Counted from the first letter of the stretch, positions 7,215 through 15,281 are shown. The stretch: 21,153 bases of DNA from an uncultured Lentisphaeria bacterium (GCA_905211485.1 CAJMAW010000047.1:1-21153); one strand, 5' to 3'. Made by a program: numbers and translations. Notes: a model not told the origin generated them from the sequence alone.

Positions 7215-8714
7215 TCAGTTATCCTGCATATAATTGGGCGCGTCCTTGCGCATGATGATGTCATGCGGATGTGCTTCCTTCAATGCCGAGCCGCTGACGC
7301 GGATGAGTTTTGCGGTCGCCCGCAGCGTGGCAAGATCCCGCGCGCCGCAGTACCCGAGCGAATACCTCAGCCCGCCGGAAAACTGGTGGACCACTTCCCA
7401 GAGTTCCCCGCGGTAGGGAACCATGCCTTCCACACCCTGCGGGACCAGTTTCTTGCTGTCGTCCACATCGACCTGCCCATAGCGTTCGCGGCTGCCCTTG
7501 GACTTCTTCATCGCTTCCAGACTGCCCATGCCTCTGTAGACGACATAGCGTCTGCCGCGGTCGATGATCTTTTCCCCCGGGCTTTCCAGCGTGCCCGCCA
7601 GAACGGAACCCATCATGACGGTGCTGGCTCCGACGGCAATCGCCTTGGCAACGTCTCCGGACTGTTTGATTCCTCCGTCTGCAATGATCGGCACACTGTC
7701 CCCGATGGCCTTGGCCGCCTCGTAGATGGCTGTGACCTGAGGCGTGCCGACTCCCGCCACCACGCGGGTCGTGCAGATGGAGCCCGGGCCGATCCCCACT
7801 TTCACGGCGTCGACTCCCGCGTCCAGAAGTGCCTTCGCCGCCTCGTAGGTCGCAATGTTTCCGGCGACGATGTCGATGTCCGGATAACGGTCCTTCATGA
7901 TTTTCACAGTTTCGATCACGCCTTTTGAATGTCCGTGAGCGGTGTCGATCACGAAGGCGTCCACATCGGCGTCGGCAAGGGCTTCGGCTCTTGCTTCATC
8001 GTAGGGGCTGATCGCCGCCGCGGCGCGAAGGCGGTGCTCCGCATCGCGGTTGTAGGCGGGCTCCATGTTTTCAATGATGGTGCGGACGTCCGAAAAACTG
8101 TAGAGCCCCGTCAGACGCCCCTCCGCATCGACGGTCGGAAGTTTGCCGACCTTATGCTGAAGCATCAGATGAAAGACTTCGTCCAGTCCAGTCCCTTCCG
8201 GCGCGGTGACGGGGGGGGCTGTCATGACTTCCTTGAGCTTCATATCGTAATTCGTCAGGAACTTGATGTCCCGCGCCGTCACGATCCCCACCAGAATTCC
8301 TTCGTCGTTGACAATCGGAAAACCGGAGAAGGAATACTGTTTCTCCTCCTTCTCACGCAGCATTTCACGGACAGACAGATTCTCATGAAACAGCACCGGT
8401 TTCCGGATGAATCCGTTCAGATACTGTTTGACTTTCCTCACTTCGTCCGCCTGAGCCGCCGCATCCAGATTCTTGTGGATGACTCCAATCCCCCCAAGCT
8501 TCGCCATCGCAATGGCCATGGCGCTTTCCGTAACCGTGTCCATCGCGGCGCTGACAAATGGAATGTTCAGCTTGATGTTCCGGGAAAAATTCGTCGTGAT
8601 ATCCGTATCGGCGGGAAGAAAATCCGCATACTGCGTCAGCAGGGAAATATCGTCGAAGGTAAGTCCCTCATAACGGAACTGCGACATGAATCCATCAATA
8701 AACTGGTTGCCCAT
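7215..8714 (-). CDS. guaB: Inosine-5'-monophosphate dehydrogenase
   Basis: Oxidises IMP to XMP with NAD, the committed step to guanine nucleotides; cytoplasmic tetramer. The 499-residue protein has the standard order: N-terminal barrel part (LTFDDISLL, FVSAAMDTVTE), two CBS domains (about 100-220; TAPPVTAPEG, KLPTVD), then the barrel with VGIGPGSICTTR, whose Cys314 is the catalytic thiol. The ADGGIKQSGDVAKAI phosphate site, the YRGMGS segment and the mobile flap (ERYGQVD) follow. Length is normal. The ATG at 8714 follows AAGGAG at a rather long 13-base spacing; an internal ATG at 8687 has no ribosome site. The guaA partner is not here. A promoter and leader dyad lie upstream. Confidence 0.97.
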   Translation of the reverse strand: MGNQFIDGFMSQFRYEGLTFDDISLLTQYADFLPADTDITTNFSRNIKLNIPFVSAAMDTVTESAMAIAMAKLGGIGVIHKNLDAAAQADEVRKVKQYLNGFIRKPVLFHENLSVREMLREKEEKQYSFSGFPIVNDEGILVGIVTARDIKFLTNYDMKLKEVMTAPPVTAPEGTGLDEVFHLMLQHKVGKLPTVDAEGRLTGLYSFSDVRTIIENMEPAYNRDAEHRLRAAAAISPYDEARAEALADADVDAFVIDTAHGHSKGVIETVKIMKDRYPDIDIVAGNIATYEAAKALLDAGVDAVKVGIGPGSICTTRVVAGVGTPQVTAIYEAAKAIGDSVPIIADGGIKQSGDVAKAIAVGASTVMMGSVLAGTLESPGEKIIDRGRRYVVYRGMGSLEAMKKSKGSRERYGQVDVDDSKKLVPQGVEGMVPYRGELWEVVHQFSGGLRYSLGYCGARDLATLRATAKLIRVSGSALKEAHPHDIIMRKDAPNYMQDN

Positions 8715-8770
8715 AGCTCTCTCTGTTCTCCTTGAGTTGGGCCGCCTCTTCTGGGGGATCAGGGGGGGAC

Positions 8771-8792
8771 GGCAAACTGTTCTTTGTTTGCC
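8771..8792. promoter_or_regulatory. Inverted repeat GGCAAAC-N8-GTTTGCC at the guaB transcript start
   Basis: Perfect 7-bp arms at 8771-8777 and 8786-8792 overlap the predicted transcription start of guaB (about 8791). They could bind a repressor as DNA or form a hairpin at the very 5' end of the mRNA. The half-site GCAAAC equals that of enterobacterial PurR operators, though there the halves are adjacent. Confidence 0.45.
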
Positions 8793-8797
8793 TTCTT

Positions 8798-8825
8798 ACT
8801 ATATCATGGAAATCTCTTTTTACAA
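8798..8825 (-). promoter_or_regulatory. guaB promoter
   Basis: On the minus strand TTGTAA (8820-8825), a 16-bp spacer and TATAGT (8798-8803) predict a start near 8791 and a leader of about 77 bases to the guaB ATG. Confidence 0.6.
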
Positions 8826-8957
8826 GGGTGCGTATGATTTTTTGAACTGCTTTTCCACTCTTCCTTCATCTGTCGGGAGCGGATTGGTTCCGGGCGCAGG
8901 TTTGTACAGCGGGAGCAGGGGGGGAAAAACATCGATAGTGAATATCAAGATGTGATG

Positions 8958-8989
8958 GGAATGCCGCCCCTGAAAACGGGGGGCATTCC
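8958..8989 (-). terminator. Stable hairpin downstream of the H-X9-DG gene
   Basis: GGAATGCC (8958-8965) pairs with GGCATTCC (8982-8989) and the stem continues with CCCC/GGGG past a one-base bulge. It begins 27 bases after the stop at 9016. There is no T run on the minus strand, so it may be an mRNA-end stabiliser rather than a true intrinsic terminator. The rest of 8826-9015 holds nothing recognisable. Confidence 0.45.
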
Positions 8990-9015
8990 ATATTCCATCA
9001 TCCTAGTTCCTGATA

Positions 9016-9579
9016 TCATTCTTTCCCTGTTTTCTTTCCGTCGAGTTTTTCAAATGCGGCTTTCAAAAGGGCTTTTTCGCTGGCGCTGATGCCAGTGAAG
9101 AGCGGGAGGAGCCCGGTATAATTTTTGGAATCGGTCTTGAAAGTTTTTGTGGATCCGTCCACAAAGCCCGCATTGATCGAGCCGGAATGATTGCCGGGCT
9201 TGTCAAGAACGATCGGCATTCCTGCACTCATGGACGTATTCAGTCCGCTGATCACGGTATAGGAGGAGGGGGGCACCTTTTCCGATTTCGGACGTCCCGG
9301 ACAGCGCCAGATCTGAGTGCTTCTCAGAATCCCGCTGTCCTTCATTGTCTTGACGATTGTCTCCGTGTCTCCCTCAGGGAATTTCCCGTTGTTGGACTCC
9401 GCATAGAGCCTGAGCCCCATGACGATCTGTTTCAGATTGGACGTGCACGCCATCCCCTGCGTCGGTGCCATCGGATTGATGAAACCGGAAAGCAGCGGGG
9501 CAAATCCCGCAAAACAGGCCAGAAAAAGGGTGATGGAAACCAGGGATGCCGTTTTCATGCTTCGTCTCATGTGTTTCAT
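9016..9579 (-). CDS. H-X9-DG domain (DUF1559-like) exported or membrane-anchored protein
   Basis: A 187-residue protein with an N-terminal hydrophobic segment (about 10-33). Next comes CTSNLKQIVMGLRLYAESNNGKFP, typical of the prepilin-like proteins expanded in Planctomycetes, Verrucomicrobia and Lentisphaerota. Near the C-terminus it has an exact H-X9-DG motif (His of GNHSGS to DG of GFVDGS). The usual FTLIELLVVIAI prepilin cleavage helix is absent and replaced by an ordinary TM or signal-like segment. Processing as a pseudopilin is therefore doubtful. ATG 9579 follows CAGGAG. It has its own promoter and a downstream hairpin, so it appears monocistronic. Function unknown. Confidence 0.8.
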   Translation of the reverse strand: MKHMRRSMKTASLVSITLFLACFAGFAPLLSGFINPMAPTQGMACTSNLKQIVMGLRLYAESNNGKFPEGDTETIVKTMKDSGILRSTQIWRCPGRPKSEKVPPSSYTVISGLNTSMSAGMPIVLDKPGNHSGSINAGFVDGSTKTFKTDSKNYTGLLPLFTGISASEKALLKAAFEKLDGKKTGKE

Positions 9580-9701
9580 TCTGTCAAAGCTCCTGTGTTG
9601 TGTTTTTTTTCATGGATGGTGTGTCCGAGAGGCCTTGCGCCTGTGGAATCCATCCGCCTGAGAATGGTAAAGGAAAAAAGAAAATGAAAATGCCGGAGGT
9701 G

Positions 9702-9730
9702 AATATAAGACGGGCTTTCTCAAAATGCAA
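9702..9730 (-). promoter_or_regulatory. Promoter of the H-X9-DG gene
   Basis: On the minus strand TTGCAT (9725-9730), a 17-bp spacer and TATATT (9702-9707) lie between ispE and the H-X9-DG gene. They predict a leader of about 115 bases (9580-9695) in which no other element was recognised. Confidence 0.6.
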
Positions 9731-9759
9731 GCATTCCCTCATGCCGACTGAGCCTCTTG

Positions 9760-10680
9760 TCACGGCAGAATGAGCCGGACGGAGGGATCCAGTGTTGCGG
9801 AAAGACTTCCCGCCGCATCCGCCGCCTCTTTGCCGGAGGAAAAGAGCCCGATGAGCGTGGGGCCGCTTCCCGTGACCATGACCCTGAGCGCCCCGGATTT
9901 CTCCAGCTCTCCGCGGAGAAGGCCGAGGACGGGGAATTTTTCATAGAGCGGCCCTTCCAGATCGTTCCTCATAACGCGTGCCAGCGCTTTCCAGTCTGCA
10001 TTTGCAAGTGCTTCCGCCGCATCTTGTGATGAACTCCGTGAATCCGGCGTTTTTTTTCTTCCGCTTCCCCTGAGATCCAGCGCCCGGTAGGCCCAGGCCG
10101 CGGAAACGGGAAAGTCCGGCGCGGCAATCAGAAGCGGAGGATGTGCAGACTCGGGACACGTCTTCAGCGGAGTCAGCCTTTCTCCGATCCCGGAGGCAAT
10201 CGAAGGACGCGGATCCAGAAAAAATGGAACGTCCGCCCCCAGTTTCAGGGCGGTCTTCTTCAGCTGTTCCTCCGTCAGGGCCTGAAAACGGTTCCGGAGA
10301 AAGAGAAGCACGGCCGCCGCATCCGAGCTTCCTCCTCCCATTCCACCCGCCACGGGAATGACTTTTTCTATTCCGATCGTCCACTCCTGCGGGGGAGGGG
10401 GCATGCCCGCGCTTTCCCAGTAGGCGTGATACGCTTTTGCACAGAGATTGGCTCCCGTGCAGGGAACGCCCGGCGTATTGCAGAGAATCCGGACGCCCGC
10501 TCCGGATACCGATTCCGATTCGGAAAAGTGAATGGTGTCGGAAAGGGTCGGGAGCGGATAAAAGAGGGAATCAAGCTCATGGTAGCCATCGGCCCTTTTC
10601 CCCGTGACGGAAAGGAACAGATTGACTTTTGCCGGAGCCTTGACTCCCACAACGGCGGCATTGGCAGTGCGTTCACTCAT
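9760..10680 (-). CDS. ispE: 4-diphosphocytidyl-2-C-methyl-D-erythritol kinase
   Basis: A GHMP-family kinase that phosphorylates the 2-hydroxyl of CDP-ME, the MEP step immediately before IspF. All three family motifs are present in the 306 residues: KAPAKVNLFLSVTGKRADGYHEL near the N-terminus, the ATP loop AGGMGGGSSDAAAVL in the middle, and VMVTGSGPTLIGLF near the C-terminus. The start at 10680 follows CAGGGGAAAAA. It lies 42 bp after the Gfo/Idh/MocA gene on the same strand, probably in one transcript. Its pathway partner ispF is about 3 kb away in a separate unit; ispD is not seen. Confidence 0.95.
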   Translation of the reverse strand: MSERTANAAVVGVKAPAKVNLFLSVTGKRADGYHELDSLFYPLPTLSDTIHFSESESVSGAGVRILCNTPGVPCTGANLCAKAYHAYWESAGMPPPPQEWTIGIEKVIPVAGGMGGGSSDAAAVLLFLRNRFQALTEEQLKKTALKLGADVPFFLDPRPSIASGIGERLTPLKTCPESAHPPLLIAAPDFPVSAAWAYRALDLRGSGRKKTPDSRSSSQDAAEALANADWKALARVMRNDLEGPLYEKFPVLGLLRGELEKSGALRVMVTGSGPTLIGLFSSGKEAADAAGSLSATLDPSVRLILP

Positions 10681-10722
10681 TTTTTCCCCTGAGCAGCCCG
10701 GATGCGGATTCGGATGACTGGA

Positions 10723-11730
10723 TTATTTCTTGAATTTATAGAGTCCGTATTTTTCATTGTAGGCCTGGATTTCCTCGCAGATGGCGACGGCGAGTTCCAG
10801 GGCTTTCAGTCCCTGCCGCCCCGGCACTTTCGGCTGCACAAGGACCCCTGTCTTTTTTGTTTCGATCACGGCGGAGACAAAATTGTTGATTTCGTCCGCG
10901 AGAGCGTTTTTCTCACACAGATTCAGGTTCTTCTTTCCGACGCCGAGGAAACCTTTCCTGTAAATTTTACCAGTATTTTTGGCATAATCCATGGAGATGT
11001 AGGAATCGGTCTGGAAAATCCGGAATTTCCGCATGGGCTCGGCGCTGACACGGCTTGCGGTGATGTTCGCAACCGCTCCGCTCTTGAATTTCAGACGGAC
11101 GTTCGCAATATCTTCCGTATTACTCAGAATCGGGACTCCGACCGCATCAAAGCGCTCGACTTCCGATCCCACCATGGTCAGGACAAGGTCCAGATCATGG
11201 ATCATCAGATCCAGGACAACGCTCACTTCCGTTCCTCTTCTGTGCTGTCCCGGTCTCGGCGGCGGATATTTTGCGAGTCTGTGCGCCTCGATGAAAAGCG
11301 TGTTGGATTTGTTTTTTTCAAGAAAATCCATGGCCGGATTGAAGCGTTCCACATGTCCGACTCCGAAGACGATCCCCCTGGCTTCCGCCGCCGCGACCAT
11401 TTCCCTCGCATCCTTCACGGTGGAGGCAAGCGGCTTCTCGATCAGCAGGTGTTTCCCCATTTCAATCAGCGGCATGGCGGTTTCATGATGAAATGTGGCG
11501 GGAACAGCGACCGTGACGGCGTCGCATTCCGCGGCCAGTGCTTCGATGGAAGGGAACACCTTCACTCCGAACTCCCGCCCGACGTCCGCCGCCGCCTTGG
11601 CCGAAACGTCGTAGATGCCCATCAGTTCAACTTTGTCGTTCGCCTTGTAAAGACGGGTGTGATGCCGTCCGAGGACACCCGTTCCCACAACGCCCACTTT
11701 CAATTTTTCATTTTCTCCGGATCCGAACAT
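10723..11730 (-). CDS. Gfo/Idh/MocA-family NAD(P)-dependent oxidoreductase
   Basis: A 335-residue dehydrogenase of the glucose-fructose oxidoreductase / inositol dehydrogenase superfamily. The N-terminal Rossmann fold has GVVGTGVLGRHH (13-24) and an acidic residue ending the second strand (IYD, Asp41). The EKP motif (98-100) carries the catalytic lysine. A C-terminal alpha/beta domain follows, with DLMIHDLDLVL holding the conserved Asp/His. The substrate cannot be read from sequence; sugars, inositols and UDP-sugars are all used by relatives. The ATG at 11730 follows ACGGAGGCATACG, and a longer upstream frame to 11937 is unsupported. Precedes ispE. Confidence 0.9.
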   Translation of the reverse strand: MFGSGENEKLKVGVVGTGVLGRHHTRLYKANDKVELMGIYDVSAKAAADVGREFGVKVFPSIEALAAECDAVTVAVPATFHHETAMPLIEMGKHLLIEKPLASTVKDAREMVAAAEARGIVFGVGHVERFNPAMDFLEKNKSNTLFIEAHRLAKYPPPRPGQHRRGTEVSVVLDLMIHDLDLVLTMVGSEVERFDAVGVPILSNTEDIANVRLKFKSGAVANITASRVSAEPMRKFRIFQTDSYISMDYAKNTGKIYRKGFLGVGKKNLNLCEKNALADEINNFVSAVIETKKTGVLVQPKVPGRQGLKALELAVAICEEIQAYNEKYGLYKFKK

Positions 11731-12159
11731 CGTATGCCTCCGTGACTGGATTGCCTGGTATTGTATTCTTTTCTCTGTTTTTTCATGAATCATTAATTGC
11801 GGGGGGAATATAATCCCTTTTCCCGCTTCTGGAAAGTCTCTTTTGAAGAAAGACGCAAAAAAGCGTTCCGCCGCTCTTTCAGGGATGCCGTTTCCGTGAT
11901 ATCTTACACTCTGAGTCCTGGAATGGAATATTGCCATGCGGTTCTGGGAAAAACGGAATCCGCTGTTTTAAGAACGGAAGTTTCTGCTCCGCCGGAAGGG
12001 GGCGCTTCTCCTGAACGCGGGCCGTCTGCCGTCTGTCGGCTTTTTTCCCGTCTTGCGGACCGCTTGACGGGGAATAGGATGGGAAATCAATTCAATGATT
12101 CATAAATGAACAATGAAATCAACAATGACAAAATAACATCAGGAGCACGGAGTTTTTCT
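11731..12159. other. Divergent intergenic region between the oxidoreductase and pyrH genes
   Basis: This 429-bp region must contain both divergent promoters. On the minus strand TACAAT (11760-11765) is a good -10 for the oxidoreductase, with only a weak -35. On the plus strand TTGCGG, 16 bp and TAGGAT (around 12054-12081) is a possible pyrH promoter. The 10-mer AATGATTCAT occurs at 12094-12103 and, on the other strand, near 11785-11796. An open frame across 11797-12105 has no family resemblance and is not called. Confidence 0.45.
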
Positions 12160-12885
12160 ATGACGTCGGGAACACTTCTCTACAAACGGATTCTTTTGAA
12201 GATCAGCGGCGAATCTCTTCAAGGCGCGGGTGAACGCCACGGCTACAGCCGCGAAGCGATAGACTCGGTGGTTTCCCGGGTCAAGGAAGCGCTGGATCTG
12301 GGTGTGCAGATTGCCCTGGTGGTGGGAGCGGGCAATCTCTGGCGCGGTGTCGCCGGAGCAAAAGGCGGGATGGACCGCGTGACCGCGGACCACATGGGAA
12401 TGCTGGCGACTGTCATGAACGCGCTTTGCCTGAAAGACGCCTTCACGGCGGCGGGCGTACGCGTTCAGGTCCATTGCTCTGTGGACATGCGTCCCTTTGC
12501 CGCGAAATTCGACCGCGATCAGGCTGTGAAAGCCCTTTCCGACGGGGAACTGGTTATTTTTGCCGGCGGAACCGGCTCTCCGTATTTCACGACCGACACC
12601 ACCGCCTCTCTGCGCGCGCTGGAAACCCGCTGCGAAGCGGTGATGAAAGCCACCAAGGTCAACGGCATTTACACGGCGGATCCGGTGAAGAACCCGGACG
12701 CGGTCAAGTTCGACCGCCTGAGTTTTCCCGAGGCCCTTGCCGGACGTTACGGCGTCATGGATTCCGCCGCCTTCTCCCTCTGTGCGGACAATGGTTTGCA
12801 CATCATCGTCTTCAACTTTTCGGAGCCTGGTGCGCTGGTGAAAATCCTCTCCGGAGATTGTTCCGTCGGGACAGTGGTTTCCTGA
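12160..12885 (+). CDS. pyrH: Uridylate (UMP) kinase
   Basis: A hexameric bacterial UMP kinase of the amino-acid-kinase fold, phosphorylating UMP to UDP. The 241 residues show LLKISGESLQG at the N-terminus (phosphate-binding lysine), GAGNLWRG, DHMGMLATVMNAL, the IFAGGTGSPYFTTDT loop and KVNGIYTADP, all standard. The ATG at 12160 follows AGGAGCACGGAG at good spacing; an in-frame ATG at 12106 would add an 18-residue Asn-rich leader without support. The common downstream partner frr is absent: dnaK follows after a 326-bp gap. Confidence 0.96.
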   Translation: MTSGTLLYKRILLKISGESLQGAGERHGYSREAIDSVVSRVKEALDLGVQIALVVGAGNLWRGVAGAKGGMDRVTADHMGMLATVMNALCLKDAFTAAGVRVQVHCSVDMRPFAAKFDRDQAVKALSDGELVIFAGGTGSPYFTTDTTASLRALETRCEAVMKATKVNGIYTADPVKNPDAVKFDRLSFPEALAGRYGVMDSAAFSLCADNGLHIIVFNFSEPGALVKILSGDCSVGTVVS

Positions 12886-12981
12886 GGCCGTGCTTTTCCC
12901 GAATGATCCCGCTTGGCCCGGAATGGAAGAGCCCGGGGATTCCATTCCGCTGCCGTCCCGCGGGCCCGGAAAAAACGGGCA

Positions 12982-13031
12982 GGTGCGACAGAATGGGAAT
13001 ACCGGGGTGCGACAGAATGGCGCTTGTCACA
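12982..13031 (+). repeat. 15-bp direct repeat and third inverted half-site upstream of dnaK
   Basis: GGTGCGACAGAATGG is repeated exactly at 12982-12996 and 13006-13020 (24-base period). A related half-site in opposite orientation, TGTCACA, lies at 13025-13031. All three share TGYGACA. They sit about 130-180 bases before the start predicted from the sigma-54-like element, a usual distance for activator sites. The rest of the 12886-13211 gap contains no gene. Confidence 0.55.
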
Positions 13032-13098
13032 TTCCCTTTTCTGTTTTTTTCCTTCCCGATTTCTCTTGGAAAAGATTATTGAAAAGATCTATCTTGCT

Positions 13099-13117
13099 GG
13101 AAATTAAAGTAATTTCC
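13099..13117. promoter_or_regulatory. Perfect dyad GGAAATT-N5-AATTTCC before dnaK
   Basis: Seven-bp arms at 13099-13105 and 13111-13117 flank AAAGT. The dyad lies just downstream of a weak sigma-70-like pair (TTGGAA near 13069, TATCTT near 13091) and upstream of the sigma-54-like element, so it is placed to act as an operator. It does not resemble the HrcA site CIRCE. Confidence 0.4.
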
Positions 13118-13133
13118 CTTTCTTTCAAAAAGT

Positions 13134-13149
13134 TGGCATCGTTTCTGCT
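13134..13149 (+). promoter_or_regulatory. Sigma-54-like -24/-12 element upstream of dnaK
   Basis: TGGCAT-CGTTTC-TGCT places GG at 13135-13136 and GC at 13147-13148, exactly twelve bases apart as in TGGCAC-N5-TTGCW. The predicted start near 13160 gives a leader of about 50 bases. It is a single site match, so a chance occurrence cannot be excluded. Confidence 0.35.
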
Positions 13150-13211
13150 TGAATAGATGGCGATGAAACGGTGAACAAAAAAGACAACCTTCTATTGAAA
13201 GGAAGAGTATC

Positions 13212-15137
13212 ATGGGAAAAATACTTGGTATCGACTTGGGGACGACGAACAGCTGCATGGCTGTCATGGACGGAAGCACGTTCAAGATTATTCCGAATGC
13301 GGAAGGCGCCAACACGACTCCGTCGATTGTGGCTTTCACGAAGAACGGGGAGAGACTGGTCGGCCAGACCGCGAAACGGCAGAGCATAACCAATCCGAAG
13401 AATACGATTTTCTCGATCAAGCGTTTCATGGGGCGGAAGTACGATGAAGTGAAAGGGGAACTGGAAAGAGTCCCCTATGAAGTCGTGCCCGCGAAGAACG
13501 GAGACGCTTATATCAAGATCGGAGACAAGATGTATTCTCCGCCGGAAATTTCCGCGATGATTCTTCAGAAGCTGAAAGCCGATGCGGAATCGTATTTGGG
13601 CGAACCTGTGACGGAAGCGGTCATCACGGTTCCCGCCTATTTCAACGACACGCAGCGTCAGGCGACGAAGGACGCGGGCCGGATCGCCGGACTCGACGTC
13701 AAACGGATCATCAACGAACCGACCGCCGCTGCACTCGCATACGGGCTTGACAAGAAATCCGATGAAACGATTGCCGTGTACGACCTTGGAGGAGGCACGT
13801 TCGATATCTCCATTCTGGAAATCGGAGACGGCGTCTTTGAGGTCAAGGCGACGAACGGCGACACCCATCTGGGCGGCGATGACTTCGACAAAGCCGTCAT
13901 GGACTGGATTGCCGAGGAATTCAAGAAGGAAAACGGCGTGGATCTCCGGAACGATCCTCAGGCTCTCCAGAGACTGAAGGAAGCGGCGGAAAAAGCGAAG
14001 ATCGAACTTTCCTCGAGCATGAGCACGGACATCAATCTGCCCTTCATCACCATGACTCAGAGCGGTCCTGTCCATCTTCAGATGACTTTGACGCGTGCGC
14101 AGCTTGAGAAGCTGGTGGATCCGCTTCTGGAACGGAGCCGTCCGCCCTGCCAGGCGTGTCTGAAGGATTCGGGGCTTGCGCTGTCAAGCATCAATGAAGT
14201 GATTCTGGTCGGCGGGATGACGCGAATGCCCAAGGTTCAGGAGATTGCCAAGAGCATCTTCAACCGCGATCCGAACAAAGGAGTCAATCCGGACGAAGTG
14301 GTTGCGGCGGGAGCTGCGATCCAGGGCGGCGTGCTGAGCGGAAGCGTGAACGATGTTGTGCTGCTGGATGTGACGCCGCTTTCCCTCGGGATCGAGACAC
14401 TCGGCGGCGTGTCGACTCGTCTAATCGAGCGGAACACCACGATTCCGACGCGCAAGAGCGAGGTTTTCAGCACTGCGGCAGACAATCAGCCATCTGTGGA
14501 CATTCATGTGCTTCAGGGCGAGCGCAATCTGGCAAAGGACAACAAGTCGATCGGGCGTTTCCGTCTGGACGGCATTGCACCTGCGCCCCGCGGCATTCCG
14601 CAGATTGAAGTGACGTTCGATATCGACGCGAACGGCATTCTGAATGTCACCGCGAAAGATCTCGGGACCGGCAAGGAACAGAAGATTACGATTACCGCGA
14701 GCAGCGGACTTTCCGAACAGGAAATCCAGAAGATGGTGGATGATGCCAAGGCTCATGAAAATGAGGACAAGGCGATCAAGGAAAAGATCGAAGTCAAGAA
14801 CCGCGCCGACTCGATGGTGTATCAGACGGAAAAACAGATCAAGGAACTCGGCGACAAGATTTCCGATTCCGTGAAAGCCCCCGTCCAGGCTTCGATCGAA
14901 CAGCTCAAGAAGGATATTGAGCGGGACGACACCGAAGCGATGAAGAATACGATGAAGACACTGGAAGAGCAGCTCATGGCATTCGGGCAGGAAGTGTACA
15001 AGTCCCAGCAGGCTCAGCAGCAGGGAGGCGCCGGAGCGTCTGCGGGCGGTTCTGCGGGATCGTCCGGAGCGCAGGCTTCCGGTTCTCAGAAGGATGACGG
15101 AGTCGTTGATGCGGAAATCGTCGACGACGAGAAATAA
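13212..15137 (+). CDS. dnaK: Chaperone protein DnaK (Hsp70)
   Basis: A full-length Hsp70 of 641 residues: ATPase domain (1 to about 375) with GIDLGTTNSCMAV, AVITVPAYFNDTQRQATKDA, YDLGGGTFDISIL and ILVGGMTRMPKVQE; a linker VLLDVTPLSLGIET; the substrate-binding sandwich to about 500; and a helical lid. A Gln/Gly/Ala/Ser-rich disordered tail follows, ending in DAEIVDDEK, near the usual EEVKD-type terminus. It folds nascent and stress-damaged proteins in the cytoplasm with DnaJ and GrpE, neither of which is adjacent. ATG at 13212 follows AAAGGAAGAG. Followed by a terminator-like hairpin and groES. The antisense frames here are shadows of biased codon use. Confidence 0.99.
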   Translation: MGKILGIDLGTTNSCMAVMDGSTFKIIPNAEGANTTPSIVAFTKNGERLVGQTAKRQSITNPKNTIFSIKRFMGRKYDEVKGELERVPYEVVPAKNGDAYIKIGDKMYSPPEISAMILQKLKADAESYLGEPVTEAVITVPAYFNDTQRQATKDAGRIAGLDVKRIINEPTAAALAYGLDKKSDETIAVYDLGGGTFDISILEIGDGVFEVKATNGDTHLGGDDFDKAVMDWIAEEFKKENGVDLRNDPQALQRLKEAAEKAKIELSSSMSTDINLPFITMTQSGPVHLQMTLTRAQLEKLVDPLLERSRPPCQACLKDSGLALSSINEVILVGGMTRMPKVQEIAKSIFNRDPNKGVNPDEVVAAGAAIQGGVLSGSVNDVVLLDVTPLSLGIETLGGVSTRLIERNTTIPTRKSEVFSTAADNQPSVDIHVLQGERNLAKDNKSIGRFRLDGIAPAPRGIPQIEVTFDIDANGILNVTAKDLGTGKEQKITITASSGLSEQEIQKMVDDAKAHENEDKAIKEKIEVKNRADSMVYQTEKQIKELGDKISDSVKAPVQASIEQLKKDIERDDTEAMKNTMKTLEEQLMAFGQEVYKSQQAQQQGGAGASAGGSAGSSGAQASGSQKDDGVVDAEIVDDEK

Positions 15138-15157
15138 TCAGAATTCACCGGGGCGGT

Positions 15158-15194
15158 ATGCCCGGGGGGATAAGAAACTCCGGGCATTTCTTTC
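15158..15194 (+). terminator. Intrinsic terminator or attenuator between dnaK and groES
   Basis: A perfect 8-bp stem, ATGCCCGG (15158-15165) with CCGGGCAT (15180-15187), is followed by TTCTTTCT. It starts 20 bases past the dnaK stop, so groESL probably needs its own promoter or receives only read-through. Confidence 0.65.
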
Positions 15195-15281
15195 TGCTGT
15201 GATGATGATCTTGGAAATGTGAAACACATAAAAAAAAACGGTTTGAAAACCAAAACAAACAAAACAGGAGTAAGGAACAAA
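15188..15281. other. groES upstream region without CIRCE
   Basis: Contains a short dyad ATGTG-AAA-CACAT (15217-15229), an A-rich leader and the groES ribosome site. TTGGAA at 15211-15216 could be a -35, but no good -10 follows. The TTAGCACTC / GAGTGCTAA element is not present. Confidence 0.35.

Noticed and set aside
8715..8797. Purine riboswitch in the guaB leader
   Set aside because: The leader is only about 77 bases and shows one simple hairpin, not the three-way junction with conserved loops.
11797..12105. 102-codon frame upstream of pyrH
   Set aside because: No ribosome site or domain; lies in the divergent promoter region.
13125..14075. Long antisense open frame opposite dnaK
   Set aside because: Antisense frames against Hsp70 genes are well-known artefacts of codon bias; no start signal or domain here.
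15138..15281. CIRCE operator for HrcA before groES
   Set aside because: Neither TTAGCACTC nor its partner arm is present; the dyads seen are different.
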